From JAVVHH01 sp965276815 (GTDB lineage Bacteria; Pseudomonadota; Alphaproteobacteria; Acetobacterales; Acetobacteraceae): a DNA stretch of 64,000 nucleotides. Positions within the stretch are counted from its first letter, which is position 1. The number at the start of each line of letters is the position of its first letter. This document shows, piece after piece, positions 16,592-24,705 of the stretch. The notes under the pieces were generated by a model. That model was given only the letters and a program-made list of their open reading frames with translations, was not told where the DNA came from and searched no databases. A program made the translations under genes and the position numbers. The stretch spans positions 532,587 through 596,586 of the forward strand of contig CBDIBE010000009.1 of assembly GCA_965276815.1 (NCBI GenBank), read 5' to 3'.

Positions 16592-17800
16592 ATGAAGCGA
16601 CGTGCGGTATGCCTGGCTTTGCTGCCGCTTCTGTGCCGTCCCGCAGCGACCCGAGCCGAGATCGCGCGCGGCACAATCAAAATCGGCGTATTGACCGACC
16701 TGTCGACGGAATACGCAGCGTTCTCCGGACCTGGCTCGGTCGAGGCGGCGAAGATGGCCGTCGAGGCCTGGGGCGGAAAGCTTCGCGGCAAGCAGATCGA
16801 GGTCATTTCAGCCGACCACCAGGAGAAGCCCGACGTTGCGGCGGCCATCGCCGGGAGGTGGTTCGATCAGGACGGCGTCGACATGATCGTCGACGTGCCG
16901 GGGTCCTCGGCGGCGCTGGCCGTGCAAGACGTCGCCAGACGCCACAACAAGATCTTCATCACCACGGCCTCGGCCGCCAATTCGCTCAGCGGAAAGGATT
17001 GTTCGCCGACGGGGATGCAATGGATCTTCAGCAGCTACACCAACGCCCAAGCTCTAGGCACAGGCGTCGTGCGTGAGGGGGGCGATAGCTGGTTCTTCAT
17101 CACGGTGGACAATGCCGGCGGCATCAGCTTCGAAGAGGACGTCGGGGCCATCGTTCGCGCCGCAGGCGGAAAGGTGCTCGGCTCCGCCCGCTTCCCGCTG
17201 ACGACGACCGACTTCGCGCCGTTCATCGTCCAGGCCCAAGCCAGCAAGGCAAAGATTGTCGGCCTCGTATCTGCGGGACAGAGCACGGTGACGGCATTGA
17301 AGCAGGCCGCAGAATTCGGATTGGTCGGAAGCGGCGCCCGGATCGTGCTCCCGTTCTTCTACATCACAGACGCGCACGCTTTGGGGCCGCAGATCACGCA
17401 GGGGCTCGTCATCGTAGAGCCATTCTACTGGGATCTGAACGACGAGACGCGCGCGTTCGGCCAGGCGTTCTATTCGCGGATGAAGTTCATGCCCACGTCT
17501 GTTCATGCCGGCGTGAACACGGCGGTCACCCACTTCCTCAAGGCGGTCGACGCTTCCGATTCCGTCGATGGCGCCGTGGTCGATAAGGCGATGCGCTCGA
17601 TCCCGATCAACGATTTCATGACCAAGAACGGCCACGTGCGGGTCGACGGTTCCGTCTCGCGCGACCGCTACATCTTTCAGATCAAGGGGCCGCAGGAGAT
17701 GAAGGGGGAATGGGACCTCTACAAGCCACTGCGCAAGCTAGGCGGCGACGAAGTCCTGCCGCCCTTGGCGAGCAGCGACTGCCCGCTGGCCCGGCTATGA
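16592..17800 (+). CDS. ABC-type substrate-binding protein (LivK-like)
   Basis: 402 residues with a signal peptide of about 22 residues (MKRRAVCLALLPLL...TRA). The mature protein starts GTIKIGVLTDLSTEYAAF and follows the Peripla_BP_6 pattern. It is a clear paralog of the 10413 gene, sharing VISADHQEKPDVAAAI, EPFYWDLNDE and a Cys-containing C-terminal tail (SSDCPLARL). No permease partner is present. As first gene of a catabolic operon it probably binds the substrate that the downstream enzymes degrade. The next gene overlaps its stop by four bases. Confidence 0.92.
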   Translation: MKRRAVCLALLPLLCRPAATRAEIARGTIKIGVLTDLSTEYAAFSGPGSVEAAKMAVEAWGGKLRGKQIEVISADHQEKPDVAAAIAGRWFDQDGVDMIVDVPGSSAALAVQDVARRHNKIFITTASAANSLSGKDCSPTGMQWIFSSYTNAQALGTGVVREGGDSWFFITVDNAGGISFEEDVGAIVRAAGGKVLGSARFPLTTTDFAPFIVQAQASKAKIVGLVSAGQSTVTALKQAAEFGLVGSGARIVLPFFYITDAHALGPQITQGLVIVEPFYWDLNDETRAFGQAFYSRMKFMPTSVHAGVNTAVTHFLKAVDASDSVDGAVVDKAMRSIPINDFMTKNGHVRVDGSVSRDRYIFQIKGPQEMKGEWDLYKPLRKLGGDEVLPPLASSDCPLARL

Positions 17801-18675
17801 CTTCGACCAAGCTCGGCCTGATCGGCGCCGGCAATATCGGCCTTGCCGTTGCAAGCCGGTTGCTCGCCCAAGGCCACAAGCTCGCCGTGCACGACACGAA
17901 CCGGACCGCCGTTGACCGGGCCGTGGCGCTGGGGGCGACCGCGTCGTCGCTCGACGAGTTGGTGCGCGACAGCCGGGTCGTGCTGTTGTCCTTGCCCAAT
18001 CCGGACATCGTGTCGGCGGTTGGCAACGACCTGATCGGCCAAGCACAGCCAGGCCTCGTCATCGTGGACTTGAGTACCAACGACCCGCAGACCGCGCGAC
18101 GTCTGCACGCGGCGGCCGGCGCTCGCTCGATCGCGTATGTCGATGCGCCGGTGAGCGGCGGCCCTTCGCGGGCCCGCACGGGCGAACTGACGATGATGGT
18201 GGGCGGCGATGAAGCGGTCGTCGAGCAGATCCGCCCGGTACTCGCCGATATGGCCAAGCAGGTCGAGTACGCTGGTGCGTCCGGCAGCGGGGCAACGGCG
18301 AAGCTGCTGAACAACTTCGTCGCGATCTGGGGGATGATCGGCGTTTCACAAGCCTTCCTTGCGGCCTCCGCGCTCGGGGTCTCGCAGCAACGGATGTACG
18401 AGATCATGGCCAAGAGTTCGGCGCGGAGCTACGCGCTGGACCGGAACTTCCCGAAGATCCGCGATCAGAACTACGCCCCTGATTTCTCGATTGATCTCGG
18501 CGAGAAAGACATGCGCCTTGCCGTGCAGCTGATGCACGACGCAGGGTTTGATGCCTTTGCCCAGGATCAGATCCGAGCGTTGTTCGCACGCGCCGGCCAA
18601 GACGACGGCGGCTCGAGGGACCTCGCCGCCATGCATATCGCGTTGTCGTCCATGTTGTCGCGAGACGGCCATTAG
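17797..18675 (+). CDS. 3-hydroxyisobutyrate dehydrogenase-family oxidoreductase
   Basis: 292 residues from ATG 17797. A Rossmann motif GLIGAGNIG opens the protein. It is followed by VDLSTNDPQ, the substrate-binding DAPVSGG and the catalytic lysine region GATAKLLNN. The C-terminal helical domain closes with LGEKDMRLAV. These beta-hydroxyacid dehydrogenases use NAD(P) on 3-hydroxy acids or tartronate semialdehyde. It is followed after 26 bases by a second member of the same family, so the pair may act on two related intermediates or form a hetero-oligomer. Confidence 0.9.
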   Translation: MTSTKLGLIGAGNIGLAVASRLLAQGHKLAVHDTNRTAVDRAVALGATASSLDELVRDSRVVLLSLPNPDIVSAVGNDLIGQAQPGLVIVDLSTNDPQTARRLHAAAGARSIAYVDAPVSGGPSRARTGELTMMVGGDEAVVEQIRPVLADMAKQVEYAGASGSGATAKLLNNFVAIWGMIGVSQAFLAASALGVSQQRMYEIMAKSSARSYALDRNFPKIRDQNYAPDFSIDLGEKDMRLAVQLMHDAGFDAFAQDQIRALFARAGQDDGGSRDLAAMHIALSSMLSRDGH

Positions 18676-18701
18676 TGCCGTCCGAAAAGTTCGGAGGATC
18701 C

Positions 18702-19622
18702 ATGGAAAATGAAGTCGGCTTCATCGGTCTCGGCAATATGGGCATGCCGATGGCGTGCAGGCTTCTGGAGCACGACGTCACGGTGGTCGGGTTCGACACG
18801 CGCGCGAATGCGGTGAAGTCGAAATTCGTTGCGGCCGGGGGACGATGGGCCGATTCCAGCGCCGAAATCGCCTCGCGCTGCGCGATGGTGTTGGCCAGTC
18901 TTCCCACGCCGAAGGCCGTCGAGGCCGTCACGTCCGGACCCGGCGGCTTGCTCGAAGGGGCTGGAATCAAGACGTTTATCGACCTGTCGACGACCGGCCC
19001 GCTTGTCGCAAAGGAGGTTGCCGAGACGTTGGCGGCGCGGAACATCGACGTGCTCGACGCGCCCGTAAGCGGCGGCGTGCATGGCGCCCTGCGGGGCGGC
19101 TTGACCGTCATGGTCTCGGGCAAGGAGCAGACATTCTCGCAGGCCGAGCACCTGCTGCGCATGATCGGCAAGAACGTCTTCTACGTCGGCGCCGGGGCCG
19201 GGATGGGCCAGTTAATGAAGCTGATCAACAACCTGCTCTCCGCCACGGCGCTGGCGGCGACCTGCGAGGCGCTTTGCGTCGGGATCAAGGGCGGCCTCGA
19301 TCCGCGCACGATGCTGAGCGTGCTGAACGCGAGCACGGGCAACAGCAGCGCCACTCAGCACAAGGTGCCAGAATGCGTGCTGCCGGGAAAGCCGATCGGC
19401 TTCGGCCTCGATCTCAGCCTGAAGGACATCTCGCTGTGCGTGGAAGCGGGCGAGGCCATGCAGATACCGATGTGGAGCGGCAACACGACCCGGCAGATCT
19501 GGCGCCATGCCCTGGCCACCGGCGGGGCGGACCAGGACATGATGGATGTCGCACGCTGCATCGAGGGGTGGGCCGGCGTCAAACTTCAGGGCGCCTCGCC
19601 GCTTCCCAGCGATCAAACTTGA
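18702..19622 (+). CDS. 3-hydroxyisobutyrate dehydrogenase-family oxidoreductase (second copy)
   Basis: 306 residues from ATG 18702, chosen over the in-frame GTG at 18675 because GGAGG lies 5 bases upstream and the start gives the canonical N terminus VGFIGLGNMGMPMA. The DAPVSGG substrate loop and the KLINN lysine motif are intact, as is the SLKDISL block near the C terminus. It is more typical of the family than its upstream neighbour. Twelve bases separate it from the carboxymuconolactone-decarboxylase-like gene. Confidence 0.9.
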   Translation: MENEVGFIGLGNMGMPMACRLLEHDVTVVGFDTRANAVKSKFVAAGGRWADSSAEIASRCAMVLASLPTPKAVEAVTSGPGGLLEGAGIKTFIDLSTTGPLVAKEVAETLAARNIDVLDAPVSGGVHGALRGGLTVMVSGKEQTFSQAEHLLRMIGKNVFYVGAGAGMGQLMKLINNLLSATALAATCEALCVGIKGGLDPRTMLSVLNASTGNSSATQHKVPECVLPGKPIGFGLDLSLKDISLCVEAGEAMQIPMWSGNTTRQIWRHALATGGADQDMMDVARCIEGWAGVKLQGASPLPSDQT

Positions 19623-19633
19623 AGGAGAGAACC

Positions 19634-20008
19634 ATGGCTTCGGAGCTTTTCGAGACAGGCTTACAGGTCCGGCGTGACGTGCTCGGCGACGAATACGTCG
19701 ACAACGCAGTGAAGAACGCCGACCCGTTCGCGGCCCCGTTCCAGGAGTTCGCCACCGAGTATTGCTGGGGCAAGCTGTGGGCGCGGGACGGCCTGCCGCG
19801 GAAGACCCGCAGCCTGGTCAACATCGGCATGCTGATCGCGCTGAACCGGGCGACCGAGCTCGAAGTCCACATGCGCGGCGCCCTTCGGAATGGCTGCACG
19901 CCGGAAGAAATCCGCGAGGTGCTGCTGCAGGCGGCCGTCTATTGCGGCGTTCCCGCCGGGGGCGAGGCATTCCGGATCGCGCGCAAAGTGTTCGCCGAAC
20001 CCGGCTAG
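19634..20008 (+). CDS. Carboxymuconolactone decarboxylase-like protein (AhpD/CMD fold)
   Basis: 124 residues with AAGGAGAG as ribosome site. The CMD pattern is present: a W-x-x-x-GL-x-x-K-x-R helix start, a LIALNRATELEVHMRGALRN block with the conserved Glu and His, and PEEIREVLLQAAVYCGVPAG. It has one Cys in AVYCG and lacks the CxxC of peroxidase-type AhpD proteins, so a PcaC-like decarboxylase or lactone enzyme is more likely. It sits mid-operon between a hydroxyacid dehydrogenase and a cyclase-family protein. Confidence 0.88.
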   Translation: MASELFETGLQVRRDVLGDEYVDNAVKNADPFAAPFQEFATEYCWGKLWARDGLPRKTRSLVNIGMLIALNRATELEVHMRGALRNGCTPEEIREVLLQAAVYCGVPAGGEAFRIARKVFAEPG

Positions 20009-20014
20009 CGAGCG

Positions 20015-20764
20015 ATGTGCGACATTCATCCGCACGGACGCTTGGGCTGGAAAGGCTGGCGGACCCTGCCCGCGTGCAGCAACAAGCTGCCCGAGGGCAA
20101 ATGGCAGGATCTGAGCTACGTTCTGGATGCCGCGATGCCGACGCCCAGAGTGTTTCCCAAGCCGAAGATCGAGCGTGTCGCGTCGATGCCGGGCAGCCAC
20201 CTGAACCTGACCCGGCTCGAGCTCGTCTGCCACGTCGGCACGCATATCGATGCGCCCGCCCATTTGTTCATGGACGGCCCGGGCATCGATGCGATCCCGT
20301 GGGAATACCTGCACGGGCCGGCCGTCGTCTGGAACATCGAGGTCGATCCTCTCGCCGACATCACGCCCGAGATGCTCGCCCGCATGCAGCCCGCCGTCCG
20401 GCCCGGTGAGATGGTGTTCCTCCACACCGGCTGGCAAAAGCTTTGGGGGTCCGAGGAATACTACGCGAACCCGGCGCTCACGCCGGAGGCGGGACAGTGG
20501 CTCGTCGACCAAGGCGTGAAGCTGCTCGGCGTCGACACCGCGACGCCCGACCAGGCATTGCCGGCGCGCAGCAAGGATTTCGACTGGCCTGTCCACAAGA
20601 TCCTGCTGAGCAACGGGACGCTGATCGCCGAGAACGTCGCCGGGCTCGGGCCGCTTGTTGGGAGGCGGGTGGAAGTCGTCATCGGTGCGCTCGCCATCCG
20701 CGGCAGCGATGGCAGCCCGGCCCGCATCGCCGCCCGTGCGACGGTTGATGGAGGCGCGCCCTGA
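20015..20764 (+). CDS. Cyclase-family (kynurenine formamidase-like) metal hydrolase
   Basis: 249 residues carrying the HxGTHxDxPxH metal motif as HVGTHIDAPAH at residues 73-83, with LHTGW and GVDTATPDQ further on, as in PF04199 proteins. Members hydrolyse amides such as formylkynurenine, or lactones, or isatin-type rings, using a divalent metal. No signal peptide is visible. The stop overlaps the next start (TGATG), so it is made together with the metallo-beta-lactamase-fold enzyme. Ring opening of a lactam or lactone intermediate is a reasonable but unproven role. Confidence 0.87.
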   Translation: MCDIHPHGRLGWKGWRTLPACSNKLPEGKWQDLSYVLDAAMPTPRVFPKPKIERVASMPGSHLNLTRLELVCHVGTHIDAPAHLFMDGPGIDAIPWEYLHGPAVVWNIEVDPLADITPEMLARMQPAVRPGEMVFLHTGWQKLWGSEEYYANPALTPEAGQWLVDQGVKLLGVDTATPDQALPARSKDFDWPVHKILLSNGTLIAENVAGLGPLVGRRVEVVIGALAIRGSDGSPARIAARATVDGGAP

Positions 20765-21564
20765 TGGAAACGCCAGAGGTCTACGAGCTGTTCGCCTTGC
20801 GCTATGCGACGCGGGACGGCCGCCGCCCGGAATTCTTCCTCGGCGGCGATCCGCACGACGTGCCGATGTCGATCGACTACTTCGTGTGGTTGGCGCGAAG
20901 CCAGACGCGCGCGATCCTCATCGATACCGGCTTCAACGAAGCGATGGCCCGCAAGCGGCACCGGACGTTCCTGCGCGACCCCATCGATTCGCTGGCCCTG
21001 CTCGGCGTGTCGGCGGATGACCTGGACGACGTCGTCCTGACCCACTTCCACTACGACCACGCAGGCAATTTCGATCGTTTCCCCAAAGCGCAGTTTCACG
21101 TGCAGGACCGGGAGATGGCGTTCGCCACCGGGCGCCACATGGTCGCCCCGCTCTTCAACGCTCCTTATGAAGTCGATGAGATCACTGGGCTCGTCCGCCG
21201 GGTCTATGCCGGTCGAGTGACGTTTCATGACGGCGATGCGGAGATCGCAAACGGGATCACCCTGCACCGTACGGGCGGTCATTCGCATGGGCTCCAGTTC
21301 GTGCGGGTCTTCACTGCGCGAGGCTGGGTGGTGGTCGCCTCGGATGTCAGCCATTTTTACGAAAATTTTCAGCGTTGCCGACCGCTGCCGCTGGTCTTTC
21401 ACGTGGGCGACATGGTTGAGGGATATCGCCGGCTGCGCGAGCTCGCGCCCACGGAAGGGCATATCATCCCAGGCCACGATCCGCTGGTCATGCAACGGTA
21501 CCCCGCCCCGACTTCAGAGCTGGAAGGCATCGTCATCCGGCTGGATGTCGCGCCTTCGGAGTAG
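20764..21564 (+). CDS. Metallo-beta-lactamase-fold hydrolase (AHL-lactonase-like)
   Basis: 266 residues. The zinc motif HFHYDH is at 94-99, a third metal histidine lies in GGHSHGLQFV, and ASDVSHFYEN plus PGHDPLVM supply the bridging Asp and the last His. The arrangement is that of N-acyl homoserine lactonase-like enzymes, without evidence for quorum quenching here. Its position behind a cyclase-family hydrolase suggests lactone or thioester hydrolysis in the same catabolic sequence. Confidence 0.88.
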   Translation: METPEVYELFALRYATRDGRRPEFFLGGDPHDVPMSIDYFVWLARSQTRAILIDTGFNEAMARKRHRTFLRDPIDSLALLGVSADDLDDVVLTHFHYDHAGNFDRFPKAQFHVQDREMAFATGRHMVAPLFNAPYEVDEITGLVRRVYAGRVTFHDGDAEIANGITLHRTGGHSHGLQFVRVFTARGWVVVASDVSHFYENFQRCRPLPLVFHVGDMVEGYRRLRELAPTEGHIIPGHDPLVMQRYPAPTSELEGIVIRLDVAPSE

Positions 21565-21611
21565 CCTCGACCCGTTCCGGGTGTAACATGCGGGCAAACG
21601 GAGCATCTGGC

Positions 21612-23918
21612 ATGAAATTCGGCGTGGGACAGCCGGTCCGCCGGTTCGAAGATCTGACGCTTCTGCAAGGGCAGGGCCGCTACACGGACGATATCGCCCT
21701 TCCAGGGGCACTGACGGGCTTCGTCCTTCGCTCGCAGGTCGCACACGGCAAGCTGCTGCGGGTCGACCCGGCGGCGGCCGCCACGATGCCGGGCGTCCAC
21801 CTCGTTTTGACCGGCCAGGACGTGCGGGCGGAGGGGATCGGCGACATCCCTTGCATGATTCCGCTGACCAACCGCGACGGCACGCCGCGGGCGGACACGC
21901 CGCGCCCGCTGCTGGCCGTCGACCGCGTCCGCCAAGTGGGTGAGCCGATCGCCTTCATCGTCGCCGACACGCTGGCACTGGCCAAGGATGCGGCCGAGGC
22001 GATCGAGGTCGATATCGAAACGCTGCCTGCGGTCGTCGGAGTGGAGGACGCCACTCGACCCGGCGCGCCGCGCCTGTTCGATCACGCGGGCGGGAACGTG
22101 ATCTTCGATTGGGACAACGACACCTGCGATGTGCCGGCGACGGACGCGGCCTTCGCCCGGGCGGCCCGAGTGGTCGCGATCAAGCTCGTCAACAACCGCT
22201 TGGCCGCCAGCCCGATGGAGCCGCGCAACGCCATCGCGGAGTTCCATCCGGAAGACGGACGCTCAACCCTCTACACCGCCACGCAAGGACCGCATTTCGT
22301 GCGCGACCCGATCGCCGACGCGATCCTGCACCTGCCGCAAGACAGCTTGCGGGTGGTCACGCCGAATGTCGGCGGGGCGTTCGGCATGAAGGCGTTCGTC
22401 TACCCGGAGCAGGCGCTGGTCGTCTGGGCCAGCCGTCGCCTGCAGCGGCCGGTGAAGTGGCAGGAGGACAGGTCCGAAGCGTTCCTTACCGACAATCACG
22501 GTCGCGATCACGTCACCGAAGCGGAGCTGGCGCTCGACGACGCCGGACGCATGCTCGGCCTGCGCGTGCGCGTCCTGGCCAATGTGGGAGCGTATCTCTC
22601 GCCGATGGGCGCGTTCGTGCCCACGCGGTCCTCGGATCTCTATCCCGGCCTGTACGCGATCGGCGCGGCGCATATCAACGTCAAGGGCATCTGCACCAAC
22701 ACGACGCCGGTCTGCGCCTATCGCGGCGCCGGCCGTCCGGAGGCCTCGTACCTGATCGAGCGATTGGTCGACAAGGCGGCGCGGGAGCTTGGGATGGGCG
22801 TGGACGAGATCCGCCGGCGCAACCTGATCCCGCCTGACGCGCTGCCATTCACCAGCGCGACCAAGGTCGTCTTCGACTCCGGCGAGTTCGAGCAGGCGAT
22901 GCGGCAGTGCATGGAACAGGCCGACTGGGCCGGGTTTCCCGCGCGCCGGGCGAAGGCGGCGGTGCGCGGGATGCTGCGCGGGATCGGCATGGCGGTCTAC
23001 ACGGAGCGCTGCGGCGGTGGCGCCCCGGAGATCGCCGAGATCGTGTTCACCGACCAGGACCGTATCGAGGTTGTCATGGGCAACGTCGAATACGGGACCG
23101 GCATCGGCACCGCCTATCGGCAGCTCATCGCGGACGAGCTGGGCATCGCGCCCGACTTGGTCACGGTGGTGACCGGCGATACGGACCGCACCCCGCCCGG
23201 ACTGACCGGCGGCTCGCGCTCCCTCGCCGTGGGTGGCGCCGCCATCCTGGCGGCCTCGAGCGAGGTGGTCGCAAAAGGGCGCAAGCTGGCCAGCGAGATG
23301 ATGGAAGCGTCCGAGGCCGACCTGGAGTTCGCCGACGCCGGATTCAACATCGTCGGTACGGACCGCCGGATGACGTTGTTCGAGCTGGCGCACGCCGCAC
23401 GGGCGAGAGGGCAACCCGGCGCGCTCGATTCCAGCCACAAGCGGGTTCCGGAGGGGCCGACCTTCCCGAATGGTTGCCACATCGTGGAGCTCGAGATCGA
23501 TCCGCAAACCGGCGAGCTCAGGATCGAGCGCTACACCGTCGTCGACGATTTCGGCGTGACGATCAATCCGCTCATGCTGGAAGGCCAGGTGCATGGCGGC
23601 ATCGTCCAAGGAGTCGGCCAGGCGCTGCACGAGCACATCGTGTTCGACGAAGCGTCCGGACAGCCGCTCACCGGCTCGTTCCAGGACTATCGCATGCCGC
23701 GCGCGGGCGATCTCCCGCGCCTGTCGATCACGCTGCGCAACGTGCGCTGCAAGACCAATCCGCTGGGCATCAAGGGAGCCGGCGAGGCCGGCGCAGTAGG
23801 CGCGCCTCCGGCGGTCATGAACGCGGTCGTCGACGCGCTGCTGCCGTCACTCGGCACCGTGGACATCGACATGCCGGCCACGCCGCGCAAGCTGTGGTCG
23901 CTGCTGCACCCGGGCTGA
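21612..23918 (+). CDS. Xanthine dehydrogenase-family molybdenum hydroxylase, large (molybdopterin) subunit
   Basis: 768 residues from ATG 21612. GGAG lies nine bases upstream, and MKFGVGQPVRRFED is the standard N terminus, which is why I reject the ATG at 21588. The active-site loop reads AYRGAGR (369-375), the form II pattern rather than the CO dehydrogenase AYRCSFR. The catalytic Glu is Glu725 in KGAGEAGAVG. Such subunits hydroxylate aldehydes or N-heterocycles but need a 2Fe-2S subunit and usually an FAD subunit. Neither is encoded in the window. The gene ends one base before the convergent hydratase. Confidence 0.92.
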   Translation: MKFGVGQPVRRFEDLTLLQGQGRYTDDIALPGALTGFVLRSQVAHGKLLRVDPAAAATMPGVHLVLTGQDVRAEGIGDIPCMIPLTNRDGTPRADTPRPLLAVDRVRQVGEPIAFIVADTLALAKDAAEAIEVDIETLPAVVGVEDATRPGAPRLFDHAGGNVIFDWDNDTCDVPATDAAFARAARVVAIKLVNNRLAASPMEPRNAIAEFHPEDGRSTLYTATQGPHFVRDPIADAILHLPQDSLRVVTPNVGGAFGMKAFVYPEQALVVWASRRLQRPVKWQEDRSEAFLTDNHGRDHVTEAELALDDAGRMLGLRVRVLANVGAYLSPMGAFVPTRSSDLYPGLYAIGAAHINVKGICTNTTPVCAYRGAGRPEASYLIERLVDKAARELGMGVDEIRRRNLIPPDALPFTSATKVVFDSGEFEQAMRQCMEQADWAGFPARRAKAAVRGMLRGIGMAVYTERCGGGAPEIAEIVFTDQDRIEVVMGNVEYGTGIGTAYRQLIADELGIAPDLVTVVTGDTDRTPPGLTGGSRSLAVGGAAILAASSEVVAKGRKLASEMMEASEADLEFADAGFNIVGTDRRMTLFELAHAARARGQPGALDSSHKRVPEGPTFPNGCHIVELEIDPQTGELRIERYTVVDDFGVTINPLMLEGQVHGGIVQGVGQALHEHIVFDEASGQPLTGSFQDYRMPRAGDLPRLSITLRNVRCKTNPLGIKGAGEAGAVGAPPAVMNAVVDALLPSLGTVDIDMPATPRKLWSLLHPG

Positions 23919-23919
23919 A

Positions 23920-24705
23920 TCATCGGCCCTCAAATCGCGGTTTGCGCTTCTCGTTGAAGGCGAGCACGCCCTCCTGCCGATCGGCGGTGGGGACGGTGCG
24001 GTTGTACGCCTCGATCTCGAAGGCGAGCCCGTCCCGCAGCGACATCTGTAAGCCCCGCCCGATCGCCTGCTTCGCCTGGCGGATCGAGATCGGCGCGTTC
24101 GCGGCGATCCGGTCCGCCGTCTCGCGCGTCTCGCGCATTAGTTCGGACACGGGAAAAACGGCGTTGACCAATCCCCATTCGAGCGCCTGCCCGGCCGTGA
24201 ACGGGCGCCCGGTCAGGATCAGTTCCTTGGCCCGGCGCTCGCCCATCGCTCGCGGCATGGTCTGCGTGCCGCCGCCGCCGGGCAAGATGCCGAGCGTCAC
24301 CTCAGTGAGCGCAAAGCGGGCCGTCTCTGCCGCATAGAGAAAGTCGCAGCAGGCGGCGATCTCGCAGCCGCCGCCATAGGCGGCCCCATTGACCGCGCCG
24401 ATCACCGGCACCGGACAGTCCAGCAGCGCCCGGACCATGCGTTCGAACACGACATGCTGGGCGCGCCATGCTGCATCGGTCATGCCGCGCCGCTCCTTCA
24501 GGTCGCCGCCGGCGCAGAACGCCTTCTCGCCCGCCCCCGTCAGGATCACGCAGCGGGCGGGGCCGGGGTCCATCGCCAAGGCTTCAAAACAGGCGACGAG
24601 CTCCTCGCCCATGCGCGTGTTGAGCGCGTTGGAGGCAGCCGGGCGGCTCATCTGCACCGTCGTGACCTCACCCGGTTCGACCACCAGCGTGTCGAATTGG
24701 GTCAT
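23920..24705 (-). CDS. Enoyl-CoA hydratase/isomerase
   Basis: 261 residues from ATG 24705, which overlaps the stop of the MmgE/PrpD gene (ATGA). It shows MSRPAASNALNTRM, FCAGGDLKER, NGAAYGGGCEIAA and a TLGILPGGGGTQTMP segment with the PG-x-GGTQ loop, then FNEKRKPRFEG at the end. The frame is open far upstream over the MmgE gene but that extension is only a shadow. It is the last gene of a leftward operon with a CoA-transferase, an acyl-CoA dehydrogenase and an MmgE protein. Confidence 0.9.
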   Translation of the reverse strand: MTQFDTLVVEPGEVTTVQMSRPAASNALNTRMGEELVACFEALAMDPGPARCVILTGAGEKAFCAGGDLKERRGMTDAAWRAQHVVFERMVRALLDCPVPVIGAVNGAAYGGGCEIAACCDFLYAAETARFALTEVTLGILPGGGGTQTMPRAMGERRAKELILTGRPFTAGQALEWGLVNAVFPVSELMRETRETADRIAANAPISIRQAKQAIGRGLQMSLRDGLAFEIEAYNRTVPTADRQEGVLAFNEKRKPRFEGR

